Part shown: positions 34,853 to 46,861 of the stretch, piece after piece | How the letters are laid out: each line of letters begins with the position of its first letter | Numbering within the stretch: the stretch's first letter is position 1 | Assembly (NCBI GenBank): GCA_009739505.2 | Contig: CM019179.2 | Location: 335,062 to 399,061, forward strand | DNA length: 64,000 bases | DNA from: Apolygus lucorum | Taxonomy: Eukaryota > Arthropoda > Insecta > Hemiptera > Miridae | Direction of reading: 5' to 3' | The notes under the pieces: model-generated | Told to the model about the DNA's origin: nothing | Database searches by the model: none | The model's input: the letters and a program-made list of their open reading frames with translations, nothing else | Translations under genes and position numbers: made by a program

Positions 34853-35934
34853 AACATATTGTTTAGTAATGCATGCATTCCAGGGGACGTCCCATTGGAT
34901 AAGTATTGGATCAGTTTAACCAGTTGTTAAGCGATAAGACTGTTTCTCTCGATGTAATTTATTTATTAGGTACTTTAGGGAAGAAATAGTGACACCCCTC
35001 CCCCCCACCATTATAAACCATAACATTCCTAGCGGCATGGGAGCCTCGAATCTGAAGAGCATTTTAAAATCCATGATCTACGACACCCAACATGCGAATT
35101 CGAATTCACCCCCCCCCCCCCCTCACCACCAATGGTGCCAGTCTGGCACCAAAGCAGAAATACGTCGTAACATTGAACTTTCATCTATTAGGTTTAGTAG
35201 GCAGTCCGTCGAATGTCACATCCGTATTCAAGGTGAAACACCAAAAAACCCAAGAAATATGAGGTTTATGGTGCCCTGGCACCATGGTGGCACCACTTTT
35301 ATTTCCATGGTGGTACAGAAAGTAATTCATGAAAATCCGGAGGTATAATGAGAATTTTTCCTCAATTTCAAAGCTTGGATACAATTAGTAAGCAGTAGGT
35401 AAAGGAACCGAAATATTGAAAAATTGGATATTTTGTGAATATTATCCCCCCACTCACCCCCTCCCCTTGCGAATTTTGGTACTCTGGTAAAATCATGTAC
35501 AACTCGGAAGTTATTTGAGTCAAACAAAAAAAGAAACACACAAATCGGTTGGAAATTGAGGCCTGGGCAGAGTTTATAAGATTATGCCCACAAACGTACG
35601 TTTTTTAAGCATTAACCCCCCTCTCCCCCGTTAAAAGGCGAAATTCGAAATTCCGGCGCCGTAGTGCACAACTAGATAGTTTTCCGCGTCGAAGAAAAAA
35701 AGAACCACGAATATCGGTTGAGAACTAAGGCCTGGGCAGAATACACAAGATTATGCCCAAAAACACACGTTTTTTGAGCATTAACCCCCCCTTTCCCCTC
35801 CTTAAAAGGCAAAATTCGAAATTCCGGCGACGTAGTGCACAACTAGATAGTTTTCCGTCGTTTTCCGTCGAACAAAAAAAGAACCAGGAAAATCGGTTGA
35901 GAACTAAGGCCTGGGCAGAGTACACAAGATTTTG

Positions 35935-35979
<45 letters not shown>

Positions 35980-36125
35980 TACACATATGGTTTTTTCCGC
36001 GGATTTGGATTCAGAATGGTCTAAAACGGATTAGTGTGTGGTTATTTTTCTTTTCTGTTGAGTGTTGTCCTCCTTCACCCCAGATCGATCGCATAAGGAC
36101 GCCCAAGTCTTACTGTGGGACGTCC
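34853..36125 (-). mobile_element. Family D element, complete, second of a dimer
   Basis: This is a head-to-tail repeat of the preceding unit at a 1269-bp offset. The differences I could find are four indels in simple sequence: one extra C in the C run, a duplicated TTTTCCGTCG near 35860, two more bases of (CA)n, and two fewer T near 35995. These account exactly for the length difference (1273 against 1262). Confidence 0.9.
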
Positions 36126-36127
36126 TA

Positions 36128-36360
36128 AAAAATCGTCGTCCCACGACAACCCGAATTGAGTACCTCCTCTTTCGCGCGCCTTCGGCGCGTTGAAGTCGGT
36201 CAAAAATAAATGTTTACTCTCACTTTGAGTTCCAGAACTTTCTGAACTGTTTTGATTTTTTGACTCTTTGCGAACGAATCGAACTTGTGAAATAAAAATC
36301 CATTCATGCAGCATGAATTAATTAGCGAATTTTCAAATAAATCATTCAGTTGAAGGTGTG
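36128..36360 (+). repeat. Family G element start
   Basis: It opens with the hairpin GTCGT-CCC-ACGAC, then CCCGAATTGAG and a second hairpin CGCGCC-TTC-GGCGCG near 36175. The stretch GTTCCAGAACTTTCTGAA near 36229 matches the 18-nt block of A and D at 15 of 18 positions. The far end is not defined. Confidence 0.6.
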
Positions 36361-36497
36361 GTTAAGAAGAGGAACAATGGTGTTGCAATTACTTTTAGAA
36401 AGTTTTTTTTTTTACACGATTCTTGGTTTTTGCGATTTTTATTATAGCATACCCACATACTGTATGCACCGGGTATGCTTTGAAGATGTTAGGAGTC

Positions 36498-37000
36498 TTT
36501 TGTGCTGAATCCGAATATACCGTTATTACCATGATTGTGAAAGTAATAACCACGAAAAACGGAAAAACCCCATTTTTTACATATGATGCGTGAAAAACTT
36601 CAGGGATGTATTTATACTTTTCTTAATTTTGGACAATCTTCATTTTTGAAAAAAAATATCAATATCCGAAATTTTGTGCTGAATCCGAATATACCATAAT
36701 ATGGTAATATATTATATTACTATGATTTTGAAGGTAATAACCACTAAAAATGGGAAAACCCCATTTTTTGGAGTTTTTTTGAATTTTGGATCACTTTGGA
36801 TTGTCCAAAATTGCTGGTTAACGAACTTGACCTATAGTTTGTTGTTACGGCCATTTTGGCAAAAACTAAAAAAAATTTCTAAACGATTACCTACTCAAGT
36901 TATTGTCCGGAATGACACACACACATATATATGATTTTTGGAAAAACTTCAGGGATCGTTTCAGAATGTTCCAAAACGGATTTCAGTGTACAAATTTTTC
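36498..37000 (-). repeat. Family K element, D-like
   Basis: Two tandem units about 174 bp apart (TGTGCTGAATCCGAATATAC at 36501 and 36675, each followed by GTAATAACCAC and CCCCATTTTTT) precede a short (CA)n(TA)n run at 36912-36930. Then comes TTCAGAATGTTCCAAAAC, the complement of the 18-nt block with two changes. The terminal hairpin was not found. Confidence 0.5.
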
Positions 37001-37929
37001 GAAAAAGTCGATTCTAAAAATTTTTAGGCCATTGCAATAGCTTCATTTTCCTTGAAAATTCGCTAAAAATAATTGGGTTAGAAGTTTATGGGTAGTATAA
37101 ATAATTGTTAGTCACACTCGTAACTCAATAGAAGGTCACATTCTCAGTGACTCAGACGGTTTGCGTGCGTGTTGTAATTGAACTCACAATACTACTGAAT
37201 TTTCCTAATTTTATGATTCCGTTTCCATGGTATACGATATTTCCATCGTATACGATAATATTCATCTCCCTCGTACTATTAACATATCACATCCTTGAAA
37301 TGGTGAACACGGTGATAATTGAAGTACCTCCAGAGAAGCCCCTCTTCTCAGGATCACCCCTTCCATCTGGAATCTGGTCTCATCTGACGAGGTACTTATA
37401 TCCTTACTGGCTTGTGTCGGAGAATCGAAGTACTTCATGTCCCAGTGAAGGTGATGAACGGTTTCGCGTGAAGGATCGGTCCCCACGTCATAGCCATAAC
37501 CAAACAGTAAATAATTGTATACTACCAATCCTTTACCATTACATCAGCTGAATGTGTATCTGCCTGTTAGCAACTATTCACGCTCAATACGAGGTGTCTA
37601 CCATTTGGATGGACCAAACTTCAGGGATCGATTCTCCAGGTAATTTACCTACAACAAAAAATGTCTCTGAGCAATTTTTTCTTAACCCACTCGAAATTCT
37701 TTTTTTTTTCACTTTAAAGTTTTTATTCGTATTTTCGACCTTGCGGCACTAAAATGGTCATAACTCCCTTATTCCTCATGCTACTTCAAATCTGAGTACA
37801 CCGTTGGACAGAGCGTTAAATTTCCTATCCGTTTAGAGGAAACCCCAATTTCATGTAATTGCCATGTAAAAGTAAAAAAATAAGTCAGAGTCAATATTTA
37901 TGATGTTTTTCGAAAATCGCCAATTTTCT
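37001..37929. other. No gene recognised
   Basis: A 134-codon plus frame at 37147 has a hydrophobic stretch but no recognisable domain. Its start is a non-ATG codon and there are no splice or promoter signals I could defend. The segment 37740-37830 (GGTCATAACTCCCTTATTCC, ATCTGAGTACACCG) resembles 40590-40620 and may be a further old repeat. Confidence 0.4.
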
Positions 37930-38327
37930 CGTATCCTACACGTAGATGCATAGTGTACAATCTCATCAGTTCAATCTCCAACTAACTACCACTATCCTAC
38001 AAATTCGATGATCCCTTGACGATGACATTTGTGACTGGGGAATCCAGAGTCTCATCCACACAATCCCTGAACATTTCATCGAACTCGGATAGAAATCATC
38101 AAAATCGGATTGTAACTTAATATAGTTTAGCCCTCACAATGATTCGTACCCGCAGACACACAAACCAGCTGACACACAGACTCGATACATACCAAAATTG
38201 TTGAGGAATGTCTCAAACTCAAAATTAGTGGAATTTTGAATTTTGAAGGACCTTTTTTGGAGGACCTTTTCATCCTCGAAAAGAGAAAACTATAGCTTCC
38301 GCTAAATTGGTAGACTAGGAAGCAAAA
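37930..38327 (-). repeat. Old family A copy with hairpin
   Basis: ATCCCTGAACATTTCATCG, a decayed ACACACAGAC run at 38154-38184, CCAAAATTGTTGAGGAATG and the hairpin GCTTCCG...AGGAAGC at 38299-38327 keep the A order. Confidence 0.6.
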
Positions 38328-39127
38328 TTAGTTATTTAACTTCAAAACTATTGTTACATAATGATAATTAATTAATCAATAATCATCTATTCGCGCTAAA
38401 AACAATCTTTCATTATCTTAAATCTTCCATTCCATTGTTCTTGGAGCCATTGATGGAAAATCGCATGAATATTTATATTTACTGAATTCAAGAGAGTTCA
38501 CATTAAACAGTGCAGTCATCATCCATTACATAACTTTTTTCAACAATCTAAGAATTTGAAGGAAATATTCAGTTTTAAATAGAATAAACCTCTAGGTAGG
38601 TACCTCAAGGCTCATAACGAATGTAGACAGGTAGGTACATATAAAGTTAGGTATTACCTGCTTGGTGACTTTTCTCAGGCTTTTTTGCGTCAGTAGATAA
38701 TAAATATAGATGTTGATCTTTCCATTCTATTCATGAGTTTTCTTGTTAGTTTGGTCTCAAAATGGACGGTGAGGCGAGCCTTGAAATGATGGGGTTGTAC
38801 CCACTCAACCTTCTATTTCCAGAAAGAATTATTTTGTACGCCACCACTGTAACAGTGAATAATGCACCACAACACTGCGGGAAGATTATTACAAGGCTGG
38901 ATACGGTCGAGACATATGACGACTATAGCAGTATAATTATTTTCTTACTATAGACTGTCTTGATGAACAAAATTTCATTATGAACTTGAAATCCGGATCC
39001 ACCTTCAATACCAAGTTCAATCAACATCGAACATTTTTACGTGGTTTTGAGTAACTTTGATGATACTTTGATACCTTTATCAAAACCTTTATACTTACCA
39101 AAATTAATTCTAAAAAACGTTGAAAAA
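38328..39127. other. No gene recognised
   Basis: A 63-codon frame at 38762-38953 begins with ATG in a fair context (CAAAATGGAC) but has no recognisable domain and no supporting signals. The rest is AT-rich and unique-looking. Confidence 0.4.
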
Positions 39128-39412
39128 AGTTGGTGTGGCTCACAGCTTCCTAGAATCCACGACACGAGTGTGTAGAAACAGTATACGTTATGCTTGTTAC
39201 AAGGAATTTTGACGTTTCACCCTGAAAATTTCATTGAAATTGGATTGTATTTCTAATTTGTCTATTTCACAAGTATTTTGCGGACAACTCGAGATCAAAA
39301 TTGTTTAGGTAGACAGGTCTGAAACTTGAAAAGCTATGAAAATGATCATTTTAGATGACTTTGTTCCCCTTTCGAAATTAAAACAATGCCACTGCCTGGT
39401 CTACGGAGGCAG
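39128..39412 (-). repeat. Very old family A copy
   Basis: TGGTGTGGCTCACAGCTTCC, CTTGTTACAAGGAATTTTGAC, CTGAAAATTTCATTGAAATTG and AAAATTGTTTAGG are in A order. No palindrome, microsatellite or intact hairpin is left. Confidence 0.45.
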
Positions 39413-39754
39413 ATCAATTTAAAAAATTCATATCAACGACAGTCAATCTTTCCGTTATATTTAATTAGGTCACAATCAAGTGTTTCCTGATCTTGGCCAC
39501 TTACGTAGATTTTTAAAATCTACTCCTAAAACCGTAGGTACCTCAAAATTTGTTATCCCTCCTTCCTGTAGTCTTAATGATGGCGAATAAATTCGTCGAA
39601 GATATTCGTAGGAACATTGTTTCTACTTCACTGAACCTCCGACCTTCAGTGTGTTTATACTAAAGAATAACAAACCATTTTGTAGAGGACTACAATATTA
39701 TTATTATTATTGTGGTTACCATTGGTTACTATGCAAAACATTTCCATGTAATGA
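39413..39754. other. No feature recognised
   Basis: Unique-looking AT-rich sequence; a short ATT repeat lies near 39700. Confidence 0.5.
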
Positions 39755-40262
39755 ATAAAAACGCTGCAAATTATTACAAAGAGGTTAATTATTTTTCTAT
39801 ATAGGTCACTCGTCTGCAAAGAACACGGTTTTGCCAGTGTCACCTTCTACCAACCGTAGTTACTACCTACCACATACCTACTTCACAATCAGTTTTATTT
39901 GGAAGAAATTAACCCTTCACACTCAGTTCGATGAAAAAGGGAGTTATGGGTGCCTTCATAAGGGAATTTGTTTAATGGTTGCTAAGGACGCAAACTCGAA
40001 GAAATGAACAGCGATCGCATTTTGGTCAGCTAAAATTTATCTTAAGACAACCCTTAAGTTCTCATAGGGACCGAACGGTTGGTCCTACAGAGCTCTGGTT
40101 GGTCTCATTCGATGCTAAACATCCAATACTATCTTAAATTGATGGAAAAACAGTACATTTTTATCAAAATTTTTTTAGCTTGGGCGTTTTACAATTTCAA
40201 CCCTTAGAAGTGACTGACATCAACCAAAAGCCTCGGGGCACTTTAGTCCCCAAATGGAGCCC
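39755..40262 (-). repeat. Family C element, hairpin end missing
   Basis: It starts with the C-end module (ACGCTGCAAATTATTACAAA, GTCACTCGTCTGCAAAG) and runs to CCCCAAATGGAGCCCAT, where C is cut off and a GGAG-rich patch begins. Confidence 0.65.
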
Positions 40263-40282
40263 ATCTAATTACATAAAACCCC

Positions 40283-40420
40283 AACCGTACGTATGTATGA
40301 ACATATGCACGTCGCCGATCGCGAAGAGTTGGAGGAGTTAGAGGGGTCGTCGGAGTGGGGAGAGTCGGAGGAATCGGAGACGGGTGGAGTTGGGGGCGGA
40401 AGGATAGGGAGGCGAGGATA
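40283..40420. repeat. GGAG-rich minisatellite, second locus
   Basis: CCGTACGTATGTATG leads into GTTGGAGGAGTTAGAGGGG and GAGTCGGAGGAATCGGAGAC, the same kind of sequence and leader as 7733-8058. In both places it abuts a broken C element. Confidence 0.6.
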
Positions 40421-40659
40421 GTCACTATTCGATTCAGCGAGAAAAATCACTTTGAAAACCGCCCCAAACTTCATTCAGCCGCAAGTAATGAAACAGTCAC
40501 TACGTCATGCTGAACCCACGAATTCGATAAAAATGTCACGCTTTTTCTCGAGGAAACACAAATTTTTCGAAAAATAAAAGCATTTAAAGAAAATCTGAGC
40601 ACACCATTGGAAAGGTGAGCTTTTGGACCAACTTTTAGGACTACAGCAGGAAAACAAAC

Positions 40660-41610
40660 AAGTGGGTGTGGCACATAGCTTCCTCGTATCCATAACCCGA
40701 TTATATAGATGATCCGATGCATAGTATTTATTATGAAAACACCAATCTCTAAGTACCTTTCACTTCCCTCATAGGGGACCATCTACACGCTAATCTGGAC
40801 AATCCTAGAAAATTTCATCAAATTTGGATGAAAAATGTAAATGTTATGGCTATTACAAGGATTTTACGTATGCGCATGCGCAGCGGCTACTATCAGTCCG
40901 GGGATCCGGGGGTATCTTCATTAGGGACCATCTACAACCTAATCCGCACAATCCCTGGAAATTTCATCGAAATCGGGTAGAAAGTGTGGAAGTTATGGCC
41001 GTTACAATGAAATTCTTGTTTGCGCATGCGCAGTGGCCACTATATATCCGAAGGTAATGATTTTCATAGAGGACCATCTAAATACTAATCTGTAAGATCC
41101 CTGAAAATTTCATTGAAATTGGATGGAAAATGTAGAAGTTATGGCCGTTACAAGGAATTCACGTTTGCGCATGCGCAGTCGCTTATATCAGTCCGAGGAT
41201 GATTATTTTCATAGGGGACCGTCTACAACCTAATCTGCATAATACCTGAAGATTTCATCGAAATCGGGTGAAAAATGTGGAAGTTATGGCTGTTACAAGG
41301 AAATTACCGTTTGCGCATGCGCAGTGGCTACTATCAGTCCGAAGGTAGTGATTTTCATAGGGGACCATCAAAATACTAATCTGTAACATCCCTGAAAATT
41401 TCATTGAAATCGGATGAAAAATGTGCAAGTTATGGCTGTTACAAGGAATTCACGTTTGCGCATGCGCAGTCGCTTCTATCAGTCCGAGGATGATGATTTT
41501 CATAGGGGACCGTCTACACACCAACCCGCACAATCCCTGAAAATTTCATAGAAATCGGACAATAACTTCGTATAGTTATGCGCGTTACAAGGAATTCATG
41601 ACAGACAGAC

Positions 41611-41659
<49 letters not shown>

Positions 41660-41788
41660 CGGAACCAAAATTGTTCAGAAAGGTCTAAAACGCAAAACGC
41701 GAGTGAAAATTTTGATTTTGGAGAACTTTTTTTTTTCGTCCTTGAAAAGTGAAAACAAAGCTTCCGCTACCTTGGTAGACTCGGAAGC
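40660..41788 (-). mobile_element. Family A element, near complete
   Basis: It starts AAGTGGGTGTGGCACATAGC, has five palindromic units (near 40873, 41023, 41167, 41313, 41458), a long (CAGA)n run at 41599-41659, the block and the double hairpin ending 41788. It is the copy with the most units in the window. Confidence 0.83.
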
Positions 41789-42424
41789 AAAACAGTGCAT
41801 TCAGTTGGGCTAGCAAATGATTGAAAAAACTGAAAATTTTCAATAATTTACAAATTTTTGTCTTTGGGCTTATTTTTTAACATTTTAACCTCTTTACAAA
41901 AGATTGAACTTGCACACAGGAAATTTAGTGCTCTTTCCAATGGCATATCACATTTGAATTTACTTCATCAATTAATGGATCTATGACAGTTGTAGCGAAC
42001 AAGGTCGAAAACACGAAAAAAATCTTAAAAGTGGAATAACTCGAAAACGAAGCCACTAAAAGAAAATTGCTAGGATACATTTTTTGTTGAAAATTAGTTG
42101 CAGAATTGATCTCTAGCCGGTGGTGCGCCCTTAACGTTTACACCCTGTATATCATTCACAAATCTTTCCAGAATTTCTTCAATAATACATGTAATTATTA
42201 TATGAGAGAGAAAAACATTCATTGAAAAATTTAGGAGTAAAAACAATTGGGACTCCAAGGACTCCAGTAGTTGTCGAGGCGGAAAGGATTACCCAAAAGT
42301 TCAAATTGGTATGCTAAAAGTGATAATATTATTCAATTTTTCTTTTCGTAAATCCCTTCCCTTTCGTAACTATTCCTTATAAGAGTTCCTTATAAGAGTT
42401 ATAAGAGTCCTTGTCCGAATTTTT
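41789..42424. other. No gene recognised
   Basis: AT-rich. The phrase GTTTACACCCTGTAT near 42135 is a kind of repeat end seen in arthropod genomes, but no matching end was found here. Confidence 0.4.
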
Positions 42425-42771
42425 AGGACGTCCCACAGTAAGACTTGGGCGTCCTTATGCAATCGATCTGGGGTAAAGTTGGACAACACTCAACAGAAAA
42501 AAAAATAACCACACAGTAATCCGTTTTAGACCATTCTGAATCCAAATCCGCGAAAAAATCCATAGGTGTATGTCTGTGTGTGTGTGTGTATGTGTGTGTG
42601 TAACAAAATCTTGTGTACTCTGCACAGGCCTTAGTTCTCAACCGATTTTCCTGGTTCTTTTTTTGTTCGTCGCGGAAAACTATCTAGTTGTGCACTACGT
42701 CGCCGGAATTTCGAATTTTGCCTTTTAAGGTAGGGAAAGGGGGGGTTAATGCTCAAAAAACGTGCGTTTTT
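42425..42771 (+). repeat. Family D element, first 347 bases
   Basis: Hairpin, block, (TG)n at 42575-42600 and one 170-bp unit, cut at GTGCGTTTTT where the next D begins. Confidence 0.8.
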
Positions 42772-43621
42772 AGGACGTCCCACAGTAAGACTTGGGCGTC
42801 CTTATGCGATCGATCTGGGGTGAAGTTGGACAACACTCAACAAAAAAAACAAACGTCTGCCAAGTGGGTGTGGCACATAGCTTCCTCGTATCCATAACCC
42901 GATTATGTAGATGATCCGATGCATAGCAGTTAATCTCAAAACATCAAAACAAGTTATTCTGTAACATCCCTGAAAATTTCATTGAAATCGGATGGAAAAT
43001 GTAGAAGTTACAAGGAATGGCCGTTACAAGGAATTCACGTTTGCGCATGCGCAGTCGCTTCTATCAGTCCGATGATGACGATTTTCATAGGGGACCATCT
43101 AAATACTAATCTGTAACATCCCTGAAAATTTCATTGAAATCGGATAGAAAATGTTGAAATTATGGACGTTACAAGGAAGTTCACGTTTGCGCATGCGCAT
43201 TGGCTACTATCAGTTCGAAGGTGATGATCTTCATTAAGGACCATCGACAACCTAATCCGTATAATCCCTGAAAATTTCATTGAAATCGGGTAGAAAAAGT
43301 GGAAGTTATGGCCGTTGCAAGGAAATTTACGTTTGCGCATGCGCAGTGGCTACTATCAGTCCGAAGGTGATGATTTTCATAGGAGATTGTCTACACACCA
43401 ACCCGCACAATCCCTGAAAATTTCATTGAAATCGGATGGAAAATGTAGAAGATATGGCCGTAACAAGGAATTCACGTTTGCGCATGCGCAGTCGCTTCTA
43501 TCAGTCCGGGGATGATGATTTTCATAGGGGACCGTCTACACACCAACCCGCACAATCCCTGAAAATTTCATTGAAATCGGACAATAACTTCGTATAGTTA
43601 TGCGCGTTACAAGGAATTCAT

Positions 43622-43657
<36 letters not shown>

Positions 43658-43882
43658 CACAGACACACAGACACTGAACCAAAATTGTCCAGAAAGGTCT
43701 AAAACGCAAAACGCGAGTGAAAATTTTGATTTTGGAGAACTTTTTTTTTCGACCTTGAAAAGTGAAAACAAAGCTTCCGCTACCTTGGTAGACTCGGAAG
43801 CAAAAATAACCACACAGTAATCCGTTTTAGACCATTCTGAATCCAAATCCGCGAAAAAAACCATAGGTGTATGTCTGTGTGT

Positions 43883-43921
<39 letters not shown>

Positions 43922-44102
43922 TGTGTGTGTGTAACAAAATCTTGTGTACTCTGCACAGGCCTTAGTTCTCAACCGATTTTCCTGGTTCTTTTTTTGTTCG
44001 TCGCGGAAAACTATCTAGTTGTGCACTACGGCGCCCGAATTTTGGATTTTGCTTTTTAAGAGGGGGAAAGGGGGGGTTAATGCTCCAAAAACGTGCGTTT
44101 AT
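42772..44102 (+). repeat. Family D fragment split by an A element
   Basis: The hairpin and first 75 bases (42772-42850) are followed by an inserted A element. D resumes at about 43802 (ATAACCACACAGTAATCCG), with a (TG)n run at 43873-43932 and one unit, and is cut at GTGCGTTTAT where a third D begins. Confidence 0.8.
42854..43801 (-). mobile_element. Family A element inserted in D
   Basis: CGTCTGCCAAGTGGG to the double hairpin GGAAGC, 948 bp, with four palindromic units and (CAGA/CACA)n at 43622-43675. Both sides are D sequence that is continuous in other copies, so the two ends of A are fixed to within the flanking A run. Confidence 0.88.
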
Positions 44103-44267
44103 AGGACGTCCCACAGTAAGACTTGGGCGTCCTTATGCGATCGATCTGGGGTGAAGTTGGACAACACTCAACAGAAAAAAAAAAATAACCACACAGTAAT
44201 CCGTTTTAGACCATTCTGAATCCAAATCCGCGAAAAAAAAACCATAGGTGTATGTCTGTGTGTGTGT

Positions 44268-44305
<38 letters not shown>

Positions 44306-45390
44306 CAAAATCTTGTGTACTCTGCACAGGCCTTAGTTCTCAACCGATTTTCCTGGTTCTTTTTTTGTTCGTCGCGGAAAACTATCTAGTTGTGCGCTAC
44401 GGCGCCCGAATTTCGAATTTTGCCTTTTAAGGGGAGGAAAGGGGGGGTTAATGCTCGAAAAACATGCGTTTTTGGGCATAATCTTGTGTACTCTGCCCAG
44501 GCTTTAGTTCTCAAACGATTTTCGTGGTTCTTTTTTCGTTTGACGCGAAATACTATCTAGTTGTGCACTACGGCGCCGGAATTTTGGATTTTGCTTTTTA
44601 AGAGGGGGAAAGGGGGGTTAATGCTTAAAAAACGTGCGTTTGCGTGCATAATCTTGTAAACTCTGCCCAGGCCTCAATTTCCAACCGATTTGCGTGTTTC
44701 TTTTTTTGTTTGACTCAAATAACTTCCGAGTTGTACATGATTTTACCAGAGTACCAAAATTCGCAAGGGGAGGGGGTGAGTGGGGGGATAATATTCACAA
44801 AATATCCGATTTTTCAATATTGCGGTTCCTTTACTGCTTACTAATTGTAACCAAGCTTTGAAATTGAGGAAAAATTCTCTTTATACCTCCGGATTTTCAT
44901 GAATTATTCTCTGTACCACCATGGAACTAATAGTGGTGCCACCATGGTGCCAGGACATGGTGCCATGATGCCATAAACCGCTTATTTCGTGTTTTTTTTT
45001 TTTTTTTTTTTTGTGTTTCACCTTGAATACGGATGTGAACTTCGACGGACTGCCTACCAAAACTAACAGATGAAAGTTCAATGTTACGACGTATTTCCGC
45101 TTTGGTGCCAGCCCGGCACCATTGTGTGAGGGGGGGGGGGGGTGAACTCGAATTCGCATGTTGGGTATCGTAGATCATGGATTTTAAAATGCTCTTCAGA
45201 TTCGAGGCTCCCATGCCGCTAGAAATGTTAAGGTGGATAATGGTGGGGGTGGGGGTCAGTATTTCTTGCCTAAAGTAATAAATAAATTACATCGAGTGAA
45301 ACAGTTTTATCACTTAACAACTGGTTAAACTGATCTAATGCTTATCCAATGGGACGTCCCCTGGAGTGCATGCATTACTAAACAATATGT
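44103..45390 (+). mobile_element. Family D element, complete
   Basis: Hairpin at 44104, block, (TG)n at 44257-44303, several 170-bp units, the TGGTGCCA-rich segment near 44935-44965, a T21 run, a G run and the outer end AAACAATATG at 45390. It is the third D in a same-orientation series. Confidence 0.87.
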
Positions 45391-46631
45391 TTCACTCCTA
45401 AAATGTTGAATAGATATTTTTCTATCTCTCAAAAAATATATATAACTAAATATATTCTATTTAATTATAATTATTATTCATAGTTTGTCGAGTCTTTGGA
45501 TATGGAATTGTTTAGTTGTCTATTATTTTATTATTATTTTTTGTTTCAAATTTTTATGAGTAGTGATCGAAAAATGTATGTAAGGAGAGAAAGCCCTGTA
45601 GTCGCAAGAGAGCAGGACTGTATTTTACTAATTTAAAAAGATCACTGACCACCTTTAATTTTCCTCTGGAATGCATCTCAAGCGAATGAAGCACAAGTAT
45701 GAAGTGAATACATTTTTTTTGGTCAATGAAAGCGTTGAGTACTTTAAATGAATCCATTTCATTAATTTGTTTTTACTTTACGCTAATCAGAATTATGGGG
45801 GCCGTGGATCTTGACTTTGTTGGGGAGAAGTGAATGGAATACAATGTGCTTCTCTTGAAGAGAAATATTATTTTGGATACACGAAAAAGATTTTCCATTC
45901 AACGTCAATTTGGTTACCTCTGACCCTCCGTACTGTATCGGAAAATGTTGACTTAATTACTGCCTTATTTTGAAGAAATTGTCAAGGATTGTACACGTTC
46001 TACTATCAATCCAGCTCCACTATCCACCTAGGCTTCTCCAAGTTTTCTCTCTACCTCATTGTTTGATACCGCTCAAACTTGTAGAGCAGTAACTGTTGGA
46101 GAACGACATTCCTACCATCTCTTACGAATTTCACCTTGGTCAGCTCAAAGATACTACACATCTATCTCAGAAACAACACTCTTGCGACTAAAACAATCCC
46201 ACATAAGTGGAGGCCCACTTTAAAAGTACCTAAGGTGTGGTGAATTGCCTTTGTTAGTTTACAACACTTGGCTACCCTCCTACCTTATCTACACTTATCG
46301 CGATCTACTAATCCGCATGATTCATCGACGATAATGAAGAATCTTCAATCGCCCTTCCTAATTTTAATAAAAATGATAAATTATATCATCTCACACCGTG
46401 GTGTTGGACACATTTGGCAAATTAAAAACATCCATACTCACGAAGACCTGGCGAATCTGAAAAATATTGTTAAGAATCCTGATAAGCTAATAAATCACAT
46501 AACTTCTCCAGATTCTTTGGTGGGGTAGAAAAAGTCTATCATAATGTAAGATTTTACAAACCTAAGTAGGTAGGTACTGAACAAACATTTTTATCTTACA
46601 ACACATTTTTTTCGTTGAAGACCAGTTTTTT
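45391..46631. other. No gene recognised
   Basis: Unique-looking AT-rich sequence. An 86-codon frame at 46268 starts with a non-ATG codon and has no recognisable domain. Confidence 0.45.
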
Positions 46632-46860
46632 GGACGTCCCACAGTAAGACCTGGGCGTCCTCATGCGATTGATCCGGGGTAAAGTGGGACAACACTCAAA
46701 AGAAAAAAAATTACCACACACTAATCCGTTTTAGACCATTCTGAATCCAAATCCGCGAAAAAACCATAGGTGGATGTCTGTGTGTGTCTCTGTATGTGTG
46801 TTTAGACACAATCTTGTGTCGTCTGCCCAGGCCTTAGTTTTCAACCGATTTTCGTGGCTA
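46632..46860 (+). repeat. Family D element, truncated
   Basis: Hairpin GGACG...CGTCC, block GTTTTAGACCATTCTGAA, a short TG run, and the first half of a unit, cut at GATTTTCGTGGCTA where C begins. Confidence 0.75.
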
Positions 46861-46861
46861 T

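Noticed and set aside
37147..37551. 134-codon plus frame with a hydrophobic segment
   Set aside because: Non-ATG start and no recognisable domain; not enough to call a gene.
38762..38953. 63-codon ATG frame in fair start context
   Set aside because: No domain, splice signal or neighbouring exon; short frames like this are expected by chance.
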